DNA of 64,000 bases from Branchiostoma lanceolatum (taxonomy: Eukaryota; Chordata; Leptocardii; Amphioxiformes; Branchiostomatidae): NCBI RefSeq assembly GCF_035083965.1, contig NC_089732.1, positions 8,309,383 to 8,373,382 of the forward strand. Reading direction: 5' to 3'. Every line of letters begins with the position of its first letter. Position 1 is the stretch's first letter. A program made the translations under genes and the position numbers. Of this stretch, positions 41,101 through 53,200 are shown in pieces. The notes under the pieces are model-generated. The model was not told the origin of the DNA. It saw only the letters and a list, made by a program, of their open reading frames with translations, and did not search any database.

Positions 41101-43921
41101 ATGATTTTTTGCTGGCCTTCAATATGGTAGAAAGGCACTAGTATACTACCGACATTCTTTACTTAAAGAATGTGCCATGTGTCACTGGAGAAAATACGGC
41201 GAGGTCAAACCTTCGTGTAAACAGTATTTAAAGTGTTTGAACTTGGGCATTTCGGAACGTGCAGTGTTCACACATGTCACTTAGTAAATACGGGATTTTA
41301 CAGCCCTTAATTCAGCAGCACAGTGTGATTTAATGTTAAGGGCAGATGACATCGTGTCGCGGCATTCCTGGACTGGTGTCAGAGTGTAAACTATCTGCCA
41401 ACTCTTTGGCGAGCTTCAAATAATTGATTCCTTGTCTACATGTTTGGCAACGGGTTGTCTTCGAAACTGGATCATTGGACGTAACCATTTTTTCATGGTG
41501 TTGTAGGTAGATAAGGTGCACAACAGCGTTTCTGATAACTTACATCTTAATTAGGCGAAGTTGAGTGAAAAGTAGATTATCTAGTCTTATCCCTGTATCA
41601 AAACGGGGTCACTAGTGACAGGACATGGTCTGGGATGCAAAGCTCGTAGGTTTGTCTTGTCGAGAATGTACGGTGAAGTGTTAGGGGCAGTGTAAAGAAC
41701 ATAATTCCTTCCATATTATGTCATGATATACCTCTTTTTGTCAAAACGTTATGTTTATGGAAATATCAAAACATTTAGACTAGTATAAAGATTAATCAAA
41801 GTAAGTATTTTCAAATTTCCAGCTGTTTTTAAAAAGATTGAGTGACCAGTATTTAATCGCTTTCTGTTAATACATCTGATGTTCATGGAGTGGTACGAAT
41901 ATCGAAGCTGCTCTTTAAATTTGAAATATCATGTTTCTCGATAAAAATAAACTAACCCAAGTCGGCACGGTCTTTGTTGTTACTTCATAATTGGTTTGAC
42001 ATTTAAAATGATAAACGAAAAAAGAACAGCTGCCCCTGTTTCTAAACAAAACTGGCGGCACTTTCACAAAATCTCTAAGGCAAAGAAATACGACACAAGG
42101 AAAACACACGTGGGTTACAATTAGAGGGACGTAAATATTGTCCAGAAGGATGATCTGGCTTCAGTTAAATCCTGGAGTGTTGACGGGCCCAGTGTCACGG
42201 TCAAGTTTGCCTACACATTCTTGGCAGCCTACTTTTGTAAGTGATGGATGTACGTTTGTTAATCTCGATTCCCATGCGTTGAGCCGGCAGCCTTGGTGTA
42301 TTTAGAGGTCATCCAAAGCAAGGCAAGCCTGGAGAGCAAGGCCATGCACGTTTGAGTTCTGTGCTCTTCGGTGTTTTTTTTCTAATCTGCAAACTTGTTA
42401 TCCATGCCATTGCCGATCGCGACCCCCCTCTCAAACTCCCATTCATTCATTTATCGCGTTAGGCATAATTTGCTTCCTAACCACCCACCACTATAGCCAT
42501 AATCTTTCATTTCATTCATAATCTTAAATCGCTGAACGCTTAGTATCACTGGCTTTCCGCAAAAGGCAAGAGCTAGCCCCCCCCCCACACACAATTTGTT
42601 GCAGTCCTCAGAAATAGTCCACTTGTCGTTTAAAACGTCCAACAGTCTTGTTGACATAACCAACAGAACCCGACACTCTGTCCGGTTTAACGTAACCACA
42701 GTTCAGACGAGACAGTGTCACCTTTGCCACCCGTGTTGTGTAGAGGGGTTTGTTAAAGGTCGACTTCGTGTTCCCCGGGTTAATTCCATGTTGATACTCA
42801 AAGCAACACACAAAGCCCAAAGTTATAAGTCGTTTTTTGTTCTCTTTGTGGACTGAATCAAAGTGGGTCGCTTTTTTAATTTCCTGTGGTTAAACTGTGA
42901 AGACCAGAGCAGATGAAAGGCCTAGAGGCTAACAAGATTTACACCTATTGTTATTGTCCCAGTTTTGCAACACTGCCTCATAAAGGTTTCTCATTCTACA
43001 AACTGTGTACTGCTTAGCCAAAATTACGACATTGTAAAACGTTTGATTTTTAACAATGTGTTATTTGGCCAACAGCGTGATCACTTAAACTATCCTCTTA
43101 AGGATTTTGAATGACTCAAGAGTGCTACGTGACGTCGTATATAAGATATGCAGTATAAACGTTACTTAAGTCATATCTACCGTTAAACGTTTATCATTTA
43201 AACATATGTGATTAAGAATTATGAAAGAAAAGTTAAGGAGACTGTATGGACTTTTGATTACAATATGTACTAATGTCACATATATTGTTAATCATTTAGA
43301 TATTTATGATTATGAATTCTTAAAAGTTAAGGAGACTGTAGGAACTTTGAATATACTCTTTTTTTTTCTGCATTTCAGAAACAAATCCGCCAGGCGGACA
43401 TCCGGCTGATGCACACCTTCCTAGCCGTGAACGAGGGGATAGAGGAACTGAAGTGGTTGATGGACAACTCCTTACACACGCCGACCAGCAGTATCTGTTC
43501 CTCCTTAGCCAGTCTAGTGGACAGTCGGGACGTCCTCAACACCATCTCGGAGGAAGGCGCGGGGTTCTCCCCGGAATCCCCGGCACGGGTCCGGCGGAAC
43601 AGCGATCCAGGGTGCCGAGGGGGCGATCAAGACCAAAGCCCGGGCAGATCACAACAAAGACGAGAATCTGACCAAAACGCGAGGACGATCAAATATGGTG
43701 ACATCTCGCCGCAACAACTGCCGAGAAAAATAAAATACGGACTGTCCTCGCCCGGTGCCCCGCACCGTAGAATGGAACAGACTAAACAAGGCGCTCCTTT
43801 TGATAAGTATTTGACAGCAAACGGCTCAACGTCGACCGAAAATGCAAAATGTAAGGACCTTGCGAAGTCAGCAGGTACAGTAGCACAAGGGACAGAGGAC
43901 AACTGGACGCTTCTTGTATAG
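38140..43921 (+). CDS. LURAP1-like leucine-rich adaptor protein
   Basis: Two exons, 38140-38409 and 43379-43921 (TAG), join in phase 0 across a ~5 kb intron, giving ~270 aa. The ATG at 38155 (AACATGG) is an alternative start five codons later. Exon 1 encodes an acidic Glu-rich segment followed by 'DKQLSFVKAEL'. Exon 2 continues 'QIRQADIRLMHTFLAVNEGI' then 'EELKWLMDN' and 'SSICSSLASLVDS'. This matches the conserved block of vertebrate LURAP1/LURAP1L (LRAP35a: LRAIDVKILQQLVTLNEGIE ... VRWLLEE ... CSSL). LURAP1 links MRCK kinase to MYO18A in actomyosin assembly and has been reported to activate NF-kB. The rest is Ser/Pro-rich and low complexity. The C-terminus NWTLLV could be a hydrophobic PDZ ligand. 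Confidence 0.82.
38410..43378. other. ~5 kb intron of the LURAP1-like gene
   Basis: No known element was recognised over most of it. A reverse-strand open frame of 155 codons lies at 40345-40812 (listed separately). Homopolymer C tracts occur near 42580. Otherwise it is unremarkable AT-rich DNA. Confidence 0.5.
40345..40812 (-). other. Unassigned 155-codon open frame in intron
   Basis: This is an unusually long open frame for the local base composition, running antisense in the LURAP1-like intron. It starts 'MLGANIVKFTVRPV' and is basic toward the end. I do not recognise any domain, signal peptide or membrane span. It may be chance, an old transposon piece or an antisense exon. Confidence 0.2.
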
Positions 43922-45612
43922 ACATGCATCAATGCAAAAATAGTAATGCCTAATGGTACCAACGGAGATATAATATACAAACAAGTTATGTGAATATGTT
44001 GTACAGAAAAAACAGCTACGATGTTTGGAACGGCCACACTACATATTATCTTCTTCGTACCCAGCGGCAAATGAAACGGGAATCGAACCATATATTCATG
44101 CATCACGGGAATCGAACCCAGGACGCAACAGTCCAGACGTACGTAGACAAATGCATCATTACACCATCGCCTATCATTGAGGTCGCACATGTTCAGCTCA
44201 GAGTATACAGACAACTGCTGCTATTCAGACGAAATGTTTCTGAATCTGAACAAAGTCCAATAACGTAACGGTACTGAGCTTACATGCCACAAAGAAAATG
44301 TAGTACAGCAGTTAAGCCAATGTGATATGTTTTTATGTCGGTTTAGTCCACAAATCAGAAAAAAGAACAATAAAAGTATGAAGAGCACCAATTTCACTTC
44401 TACACGTAAATTCCTAATGTTGATCAGATGCTTATGTACATTATCATATTCAGCACTTAACTGAGCAGCTTAAAAGTATACTACATGAAAATGTTTCTGT
44501 TGCTGGCACCCTTTTAGACAGGAGATACTACAAGATAGGTGTACGAAGTGGCCTGATCGGATGATAGGCAAACCAGTAATTCATGGATTAGATCTCTCTT
44601 TGAAATTTTCAAAACGATGGTGGCATCTATTGCTGAAAAATGTCAGAACTTCCAGTTTATAGTAACTTTTATAACGTTAATAGACAAAGAAATAAATAGA
44701 TTTATAAAACATTGAGTCTGCGTTTCAAGTGCGTTTCTGTCTCTTTCCCTGTGTGCGCGTGTACGTATGTGGAGCACAGCTCTACCATTGTAGCACTGAG
44801 CATAAATCAATTTGGCTGCCATGAAATGTAAATTAACCTTTGACCACGTCTAGCGTCTATGATATTGATTATTTTCATTAGAGCAAATGAAGAACTCAGC
44901 CGTGTGCATGTCGTCTGATAATGACGTCATCGGGGACATCGATCTGTTAGATGGAAATCCTAACGAATATTGGCTCGAGTGAATGTCAAAAAAGCATGAT
45001 AAGGTATTAGATTATTCTAGATTAATATTGCTAGCATGCTGGGCTCCTGACATTTAAAGATAACGAAATAAATCAATAATGGTGACCCGTCTGCCTTAGA
45101 TAAAGGGCCATACAAATTGGACATGTCTAAGCGCAGCCTGGTGCGCCAGACATGATAAATTCGATATCGAATTGAATTTAGGCCGTAACTCGTAATTATG
45201 ATAAGCCAGAAAAATCAAACTATCAGGGGTGTGAAGATACATCGGGTGCATTTTTCTTTTGTCTGGCAAAGAGATGTTGTAGAATTTTGTGGTCTTTAAG
45301 TTTTAATATTATGAGATAGGTTTGGGGAAAATAGGTCAGTCTTGTCCGTAAAACAGAATCCTACAACAATGAGTTTATTTTTACTTTTGGGGTGTGTTTG
45401 TGTATGTGAGGTACATCTAAAGCTATGCTTAAAAGCTTCATCGATCTTGGCGGCATGCTTTGTATGATTAGATGAACCGAGTCAATATTTGGGTCAATCA
45501 CTGAAAAATGACAACGGTAGAACAGGCAACAGTTCTATATTGTACCTGTTACAATCGTTGACCTTGACTTGACTTTCTAAGCAAACGCATGATCATCATG
45601 GCACCGGGGCGG
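43922..45612. other. 3' flank of the LURAP1-like gene with a SINE-like piece
   Basis: It contains the 3' UTR (aataaa-type signals near 44369 and 44690). At about 44092-44180 on the reverse strand 'gcgatggtgtaatgatgc' and 'gggttcgattcccg' form A and B box-like sequences, so a tRNA-derived SINE relic is likely. No other gene seen. Confidence 0.4.
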
Positions 45613-45804
45613 GGTCTGGCTAAAAACGTATTTTTTGGTAGTCTCCAACCAGACCCAATAGATTGCAAAGACCGTATCCAACTGGAAGAAGGAGCTTATA
45701 GTGCAACTTGGGTTGGCTATGAAAACTCCTTCTGCCTGTTAGATACGGTCTTTGCCAACCCGTAGGTCTGCTTGGAGACTTTTTTTTTGGGTGGTTTGGC
45801 CAGA
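45613..45804. mobile_element. Palindromic MITE-like element
   Basis: The left arm (ggtctggc ... agtctccaaccagacc ... gcaaagaccgtatccaac ... gaaggag) and the inverted right arm (ctggccaaac ... agtctccaagcagacc ... ggcaaagaccgtatctaac) match over ~85 bp with small indels around a ~35 bp centre. Target duplications are not resolved. Confidence 0.75.
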
Positions 45805-46559
45805 ATGACAGAAAAAGAGCAAGAACACGGAACGAAATATAGAAAGTATATATTTCTCGAACTATCGAAGTCTGTTCAGCGGCTTGTAAAATATGAAAAC
45901 TTGTGTTCTGCAGGGTCGATTTGAAAAAGACAAACTTCGAATTCCTCCCCCGCGGTAAACATCGAACATTCCTGAAATCGAAGCTGAGACCGCCATTTTG
46001 GATTTTCGTCGTCGTCTGCTAAATCCTCCCGGACTCGTGTTTTTGAGTTATTTTAGCCCTTCTAACGGAGTTACAGAACTGAAGCAGGATTGTACGTACA
46101 GGAGAAACCGCCTAGATCCGCATTCCAAACTAATCAACATAATTTTCGTTGATACGGTTTGGATAATTAAAAGGTCTCATTCCTGTGTTACTCCGCGTGT
46201 ATACTCCCAAAGAATCCGTTCAAAAACAATAACCGGGCATAAGAGGCGTGTGTTTAGGTGGATCATAAATTGCCTGTTATCGGCCCGATAAGAAGAATTT
46301 GAGATGAAAGCTTGTTTACAGCTGTCAGGATTAGGTAGGAAAGTTTCGTCATTCGAGCTATAGGATACGAGCGATATGCATTTTTCTATGAGTGCTGCGG
46401 TCGGCGCTGGCGGCACAACAGCGGCCTCGTGCGGATAGTGGGTACATGCAGTTTGAAATGCGATAAATATCGTTGTCACGGTTAGTTTTGGGTGAATCTT
46501 TTTTTGCTGCATTACGAACACGTGTGCTTCCAACAGAAAGTTAAACGACTCCATCATTA
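45805..46559. other. Non-coding stretch, no recognised feature
   Basis: Two open frames of ~100 codons on opposite strands overlap at 45998-46557, but neither shows protein family character or splice context. Confidence 0.4.
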
Positions 46560-47175
46560 TCTTCGCCGAGTACTATAGTACTCGGGGTAGATTATGTTTT
46601 TGGTTGAGCCAGCTGTTTGGTGGGTCTGTATGTATGTCAAGAGCATAACTCAAGAAACCTTTGATGAATCTTTATGATTTTTGGTAGGTGTGTAGTGGTT
46701 GTGCAAAGGAAGGTCAAGTTCAAAAATGGTTTACCATGCGTTTTTCAACAGTACTGCAGCGGACTTTTAATTTTCGTGCGTTTGTATGTAGGCAAAAAAA
46801 GTGACGGAAACGTTGATGGATCTTCATGATTTTTTGCAGGTGTGTAGATGTTGTAGAAATGGAGGTCAAGTTCAAAAATGGTTTTCCTGGCATTTTCCGT
46901 CGGTACTGCAGCGGGCTTTTTGTGGATGTGTATTTTCTTGTGGACAACATAACTCAAGAAGCTGTTGATGGATCTGTATGATATTTAGTGGATGGGTAGG
47001 GTTTATGGAAAGGAAGGTCAAGTTCGATAATCGGCCTTCTAGCGAGTACCTGAGGTACTGCAGCGGAGCTTCAATTTACTGGCATATTTTCTGAAAGTGC
47101 TATGGTCATGATATTTGTGTGGTAGATAGTTCATGCCACAAGAAGTAAGTTCTGTAAGTTTGGGCCCCCTAGCGG
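46560..47175 (-). repeat. CTGCAG-module repeat, reverse copy
   Basis: It shares, in reverse order and orientation, the blocks of 5800-6790: 'cttcgccgagtac', 'ttgagccagctgtttgg', 'atgtatgtcaagagcataac', 'ttgatgaatctttatgattt', 'aaggtcaagttc', 'gtactgcagcggac'. Three to four ~165 bp modules are visible. It ends ~55 bp before the satellite array begins. Confidence 0.8.
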
Positions 47176-47229
47176 CTTGTTTTGTTTTGTCTTAATCTTC
47201 TAGATTTTAAGTCATAAACTTGCGTACTT

Positions 47230-50200
47230 CAACGTTGATTCCAATGGAACAGCCTAACACAGGATCTAGGAATGAGACCGTAACAACAGATTTGTAAAGG
47301 TCGACTTAAATTGAACTAAGGCTATATTGATCAAATTGTAAGGATGACATCCACTTAGAACCCTAAAGCAGATGCGAGAGTGCGAATAAAAAGAAGTTTG
47401 GCACCGAAAAGATTGCGGCCTACATTGCGGCCTGATTGCGGCCTACATTCTACTTTGCGGCCTACATTGTGACCTACAATTTGTGGCCGCAAATTAAAGT
47501 TTAGGCCGCAATGTAAAATGTAGGCCGCAATGTAGGCCGCAAAGTAAAATGTAGGCCGCAATGTAGGCCGCAAAGTAAAATGCAGTTGTAAGGAAGATTG
47601 ATTCCAATGGAACAGGATCTAGGAATGAGACCGTAACAACAGATTTGTAAAGGTCGACTTAAATTGAACTAAGGCTACATTGATTAAATTGTATGGATGA
47701 CATCCACTTAGAACCCCAAAGCCGATGCGAGAGTGCGAATAAAAAGAAGTTTGGCACCGAAAAGATTGCGGCCTAGATTGCGGCCTACATTGAGGCCTGA
47801 TTGCGGCCTACAATTTACTTTGCAGCCTACATTGTGACCTGCAATTTGTGGCCGCAAAGTAAAGTTTAGGCCGCAATGTAAAATGTAGGCCGCAATGTAG
47901 GCCGCAAAGTAAAATGTAGGCCGCAATGTAGACCGCAAAGTAAAATGCAGTTGTAAGGAAGATTGATTCCAATGGAACAGGATCTAGGAATGAGACCGTA
48001 ACAACAGATTTGTAAAGGTCGACTTAAATTAAACTAAGGCTATATTGATTAAATTGTATGGATGACATCAACTTAGAAGCCCAAAGCCGATGCAAGAGTG
48101 CGAATAAAAAGAAGTTTGGCACCGAAAAGATTGCGGCCTAGATTGCGGCCTACATTGCGGCCTGATTGCGGCCTACATTTTACTTTGCGGCCTACATTGT
48201 GACCTACAATTTGTGGCCGCAAAGTAAAGTTTAGGCCGCAATGTAAAATGTAGGCCGCAATGTAGGCCGCAAAGTAAAATGTAGGCCGCAATGTAGGCCG
48301 CAAGGTAAAATGCAGTTGTAAGGAAGATTGATTCCAATGGAACAGGATCTAGGAATGAGACCGTAACAACAGATTTGTAAAGGTCGACTTAAATTGAACT
48401 AAGGCTATATTGATTAAATTGTATGGATGACATCCACTTAGAACCCCAAAGCCGATGCGAGAGTGCGAATAAAAAATAGTTTGGCACCGAAAAGATTGCG
48501 GCCTAGATTGCGGCCTACATTGCGGCCTGATTGCGGCCTACATTTTACTTTGCGGCCTACATTTTGACCTGCAATTTGTGGTCGCAAAGTAAAATGTAGG
48601 CCGCAATGTAGGCCGCAAAGTAAAATGTAGGCCGCAATGTAGGCCGCAAAGTAAAATGCAGTTGTAAGGAAGATTGATTCCAATGGAACAGCCTAACACA
48701 GGATCTAGGAATGAGACCGTAACAACAGATTTGTAAAGGTCGACTTAAATTGAACTAAGGCTATATTGATTAAATTGTATGGATGACATCCACTTAGAAC
48801 CCCAAAGCCGATGCGAGAGTGCGAATAAAAAGAAGTTTGGCACCGAAAAGATTGCGGCCTAGCTATAGATTGCGGCCTACATTGCGGCCTGATTGCGGCC
48901 TACAATTTACTTTGCGACCTACATTGTGACCTACAATTTGTGGCCGCAAAGTAAAGTTTAGGCCGCAAAGTAAAATGTAGGCCGCAATGTAGGCCGCAAA
49001 GTAAAATGCAGTTGTAAGGAAGATTGATTCCAATGGAACAGGATCTAGGAATGAGACCGTAACAACAGATTTGTAAAGGTCGACTTAAATTGAACTAAGG
49101 CTATATTGATTAAATTGTATGGATGACATCCACTTAGAAGCCCAAAGCCGATGCGAGTGTGCGAATAAAAAGAAGTTTGGCACCGAAAAGATTGCGGCCT
49201 AGATTGCGGCCTACATTGCGGCCTGATTGCGGCCTACATTTTACTTTGCGGCCTACATTGTGACCTACAATTTGTGGCCGCAAATTAAAGTTTAGGCCGC
49301 AATGTAAAATGTAGGCCGCAATGTAGGCCGCAAAATAAAATTTAGGCCGCAATGTAGGCCGCAAAGTAAAATGCAGTTGTAAGGAAGATTGATTCCAATG
49401 GAACAGGATCTAGGAATGAGACCGTAACAACAGATTTGTAAAGGTCGACTTAAATTGAACTAAGGCTATATTGATTAAATTGTATGGATGACATCCACTT
49501 AGAACCCCAAAGCCGATGCGAGAGTGCGAATAAAAAGAAGTTTGGCACCGAAAAGATTGCGGCCTAGATTTCGGCCTACATTGCGGCCTGATTGCGGCCT
49601 ACATTTTACTTTGCGGCCTACATTGTGACCTACAATTTGTGGCTGCAAAGTAAAGTTTAGGCTGCAATGTAAAATGTAGGCCGCAATGTAGGCCGCAAAG
49701 TAAAATGTAGGCCGCAATGTAGGCCGCAAAGTAAAATGCAGTTGTAAGGAAGATTGATTCCAATGGAACAGGATCTAGGAATGAGACCGTAACAACAGAT
49801 TTGTAAAGGTCGACTTAAATTGAACTAAGGCTATATTGATTAAATTGTATGGATGACATCCACTTAGAACCCCAAAGCCAATGCGAGAGTGCGAATAAAA
49901 AGAAGTTTGGCACCGAAAAGATTGCGGCCTAGATTGCGGCCTACATTGCGGCCTGATTGCGGCCTACATTTTACTTTGCGGCCTACATTGTGACCTACAA
50001 TTTGTGGTCGCAAAGTAAAGTTTAGGCCGCAATGTAAAATGTAGGCCGCAATGTAGGCCGCAAAGTAAAATGTAGGCCGCAATGTAGGCCGCAAAGTAAA
50101 ATGCAGTTGTAAGGAAGATTGATTCCAATGGAACAGCCTAACACAGGATCTAGGAATGAGACCGTAACAACAGATTTGTAAAGGTCGACTTAAATTGAAC

Positions 50201-53200
50201 TAAGGCTATATTGATTAAATTGTATGGATGACATCCACTTAGAACCCCAAAGCCGATGCGAGAGTGCGAATAAAAAGAAGTTTGGCACCGAAAAGATTGC
50301 GGCCTAGATTGCGGCCTACATTGCGGCCTGATTGCGGCCTACATTTTACTTTGCGGCCTACATTGTGACCTACAATTTGTGGCCGCAAAGTAAAGTTTAG
50401 GCCGCAATGTAAAATGTAGGCCGCAATGTAGGCCGCAAAGTAAAATGTAGGCCGCAATGTAGGCCGCAAAGTAAAATGCAGTTGTAAGGAAGATTGATTC
50501 CAATGGAACAGGATCTAGGAATGAGACCGTAACAACAGATTTGTAAAGGTCGACTTAAATTGAACTAAGGCTATATTGATTAAATTGTATGGATGACATC
50601 CGCTTAGAACCCCAAAGCCGATGCGAGAGTGCGAATAAAAAGAAGTTTGGCACCGAAAAGATTGCGGCCTAGATTGCGCCCTACATTGCGGCCTGATTGC
50701 GGCCTACATTTTACTTTGCGGCCTACATTGTGACCTACAATTTGTTGCCGCAAATTAAAGTTTAGGCCGCAATGTAAAATGTAGGCCGCAATGTAGGCCG
50801 CAAAGTAAAATTTAGGCCGCAATGTAGGCCGCAAAGTAAAATGCAGTTGTAAGGAAGATTGATTCCAATGGAACAGGATCTAGGAATGAGACCGTAACAA
50901 CAGATTTGTAAAGGTCGACTTAAATTGAACTAAGGCTATATTGATTAAATTGTATGGATGACATCCACTTAGAACCCCAAAGCCAATGCGAGAGTGCGAA
51001 TAAAAAGAAGTTTGGCACCGAAAAGATTGCGGCCTAGATTGCGGCCTACATTGCGGCCTGATTGCGGCCTACATTTTACTTTGCGGCCTACATTGTGACC
51101 TACAATTTGTGGCCGCAAAGTAAAGTTTAGGCTGCAATGTAAAATGTAGGCCGCAATGTAGGCCGCAAAGTAAAATGTAGGCCGCAATGTAGGCCGCAAA
51201 GTAAAATGCAGTTGTAAGGAAGATTGATTCCAATGGAACAGGATCTAGGAATGAGACCGTAACAACAGATTTGTAAAGGTCGACTTAAATTGAACTAAGG
51301 CTATATTGATTAAATTGTATGGATGACATCCACTTAGAACCCCAAAGCCAATGCGAGAGTGCGAATAAAAAGAAGTTTGGCACCGAAAAGATTGCGGCCT
51401 AGATTGCGGCCTACATTGCGGCCTGATTGCGGCCTACATTTTACTTTGCGGCCTACATTGTGACCTACAATTTGTGGCCGCAAAGTAAAGTTTAGGCCGC
51501 AATGTAAAATGTAGGCCGCAATGTAGGCCGCAAAGTAAAATGTAGGCCGCAATGTAGGCCGCAAAGTAAAATGCAGTTGTAAGGAAGATTGATTCCAATG
51601 GAACAGGATCTAGGAATGAGACCGTAACAACAGATTTGTAAAGGTCGACTTAAATTGAACTAAGGCTATATTGATTAAATTGTATGGATGACATCCACTT
51701 AGAACCCCAAAGCCGATGCGAGAGTGCGAATAAAAAGAAGTTTGGCACCGAAAAGATTGCGGCCTAGATTGCGGCCTACATTGCGGCCTGATTGCGGCCT
51801 ACATTTTACTTTGCGGCCTACATTTTGACCTGCAATTTGTGGTCGCAAAGTAAAGTTTAGGCCGCAATGTAAAATGTAGGCCGCAATGTAGGCCGCAAAG
51901 TAAAATGTAGGCCGCAATGTAGGCCGCAAAGTAAAATGCAGTTGTAAGGAAGATTGATTCCAATGGAACAAGATCTAGGAATGAGACCGTAACAACAGAT
52001 TTGTAAAGGTCGACTTAAATTGAACTAAGGCTATATTTATTAGATTGTATGGATGACATCCACATAGAACCCAAAAGCCGATGCGAGAGTGCGAATAAAA
52101 AGAAGTTTGGCACCGAAAAGATTGCGGCCTAGATTGCGGCCTACATTGCGGCCTTATTGCGGCCTACATTTTACTTTGCGGCCTACATTGTGACCTACAA
52201 TTTGTGGCCGTAAAGTAAAGTTTAGGCCGCAATGTAAAATGTAGGCCGCAATGTAGGCCGCAAAGTAAAATGTAGGCCACAATGTAGGCCGCAAAGTAAA
52301 ATGCAGTTGTAAGGAAGATTGATTCCAATGGAACAGGATCCAGGAATGAGACCGTAACAACAGATTTGTAAAGGTCGACTTAAATTGAACTAAGGCTATA
52401 TTGATTAAATTGTATGGATGACATCCACTTAGAACCCAAAAGCCGATGCGAGAGTGCGAATAAAAAGAAGTTTGGCACCGAAAAGATTGCGGCCTAGATT
52501 GCGGTCTACATTGCGGCCTGATTGCGGCCTACATTTTACTTTGCGGCCTACATTGTGACCTACAATTTGTGGCCGCAAAGTAAAGTTTAGGCCGCAATGT
52601 AAAATGTAGGCCGCAATGTAGGCCGCAAAGTAAAATGTAGGCCGCAATGTAGGCCGCAAAGTAAAATGCAGTTGTAAGGAAGATTGATTCCAATGGAACA
52701 GCCTAACACAGTATCTAGGAATGAGACCGTAACAACAGATTTGAAAAGGTCGACTTAAATTGAAATAAGGCTATATTGATTAAATTGTATGGATGACATC
52801 CACTTAGAACCCCAAAGCCGATGCGAGAGTGCGAATAAAAAGAAGTTTGGCACCGAAAAGATTGCGGCCTAGATTGCGGCCTACATTGCGGCCTGATTGC
52901 GGCCTACATTTTACTTTGCGACCTACATTGTGACCTACAATTTGTGGCCGCAAAGTAAAGTTTAGGCCGCAATGTAAAATGTAGGCCGCAATGTAGGCCG
53001 CAAAGTAAAATGTAGGCCGCAATGTAGGCCGCAAAGTAAAATGCAGTTGTAAGGAAGATTGATTCCAATGGAACAGGATCTAGGAATGAGACCGTAACAA
53101 CAGATTTGTAAAGGTCGACTTAAATTGAACTAAGGCTACATTGATTAAATTGTATGGATGACATCCACTTAGAAGCCCAAAGCCGATGCGAGTGTGCGAA

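Noticed and set aside
43627..44214. 195-codon reverse frame over the LURAP1-like exon 2
   Set aside because: Most of it is antisense to the coding exon with no domain. The forward exon has splice and homology support.
45998..46557. Two overlapping ~100-codon frames on opposite strands
   Set aside because: No family similarity, splice context or codon bias was recognised.
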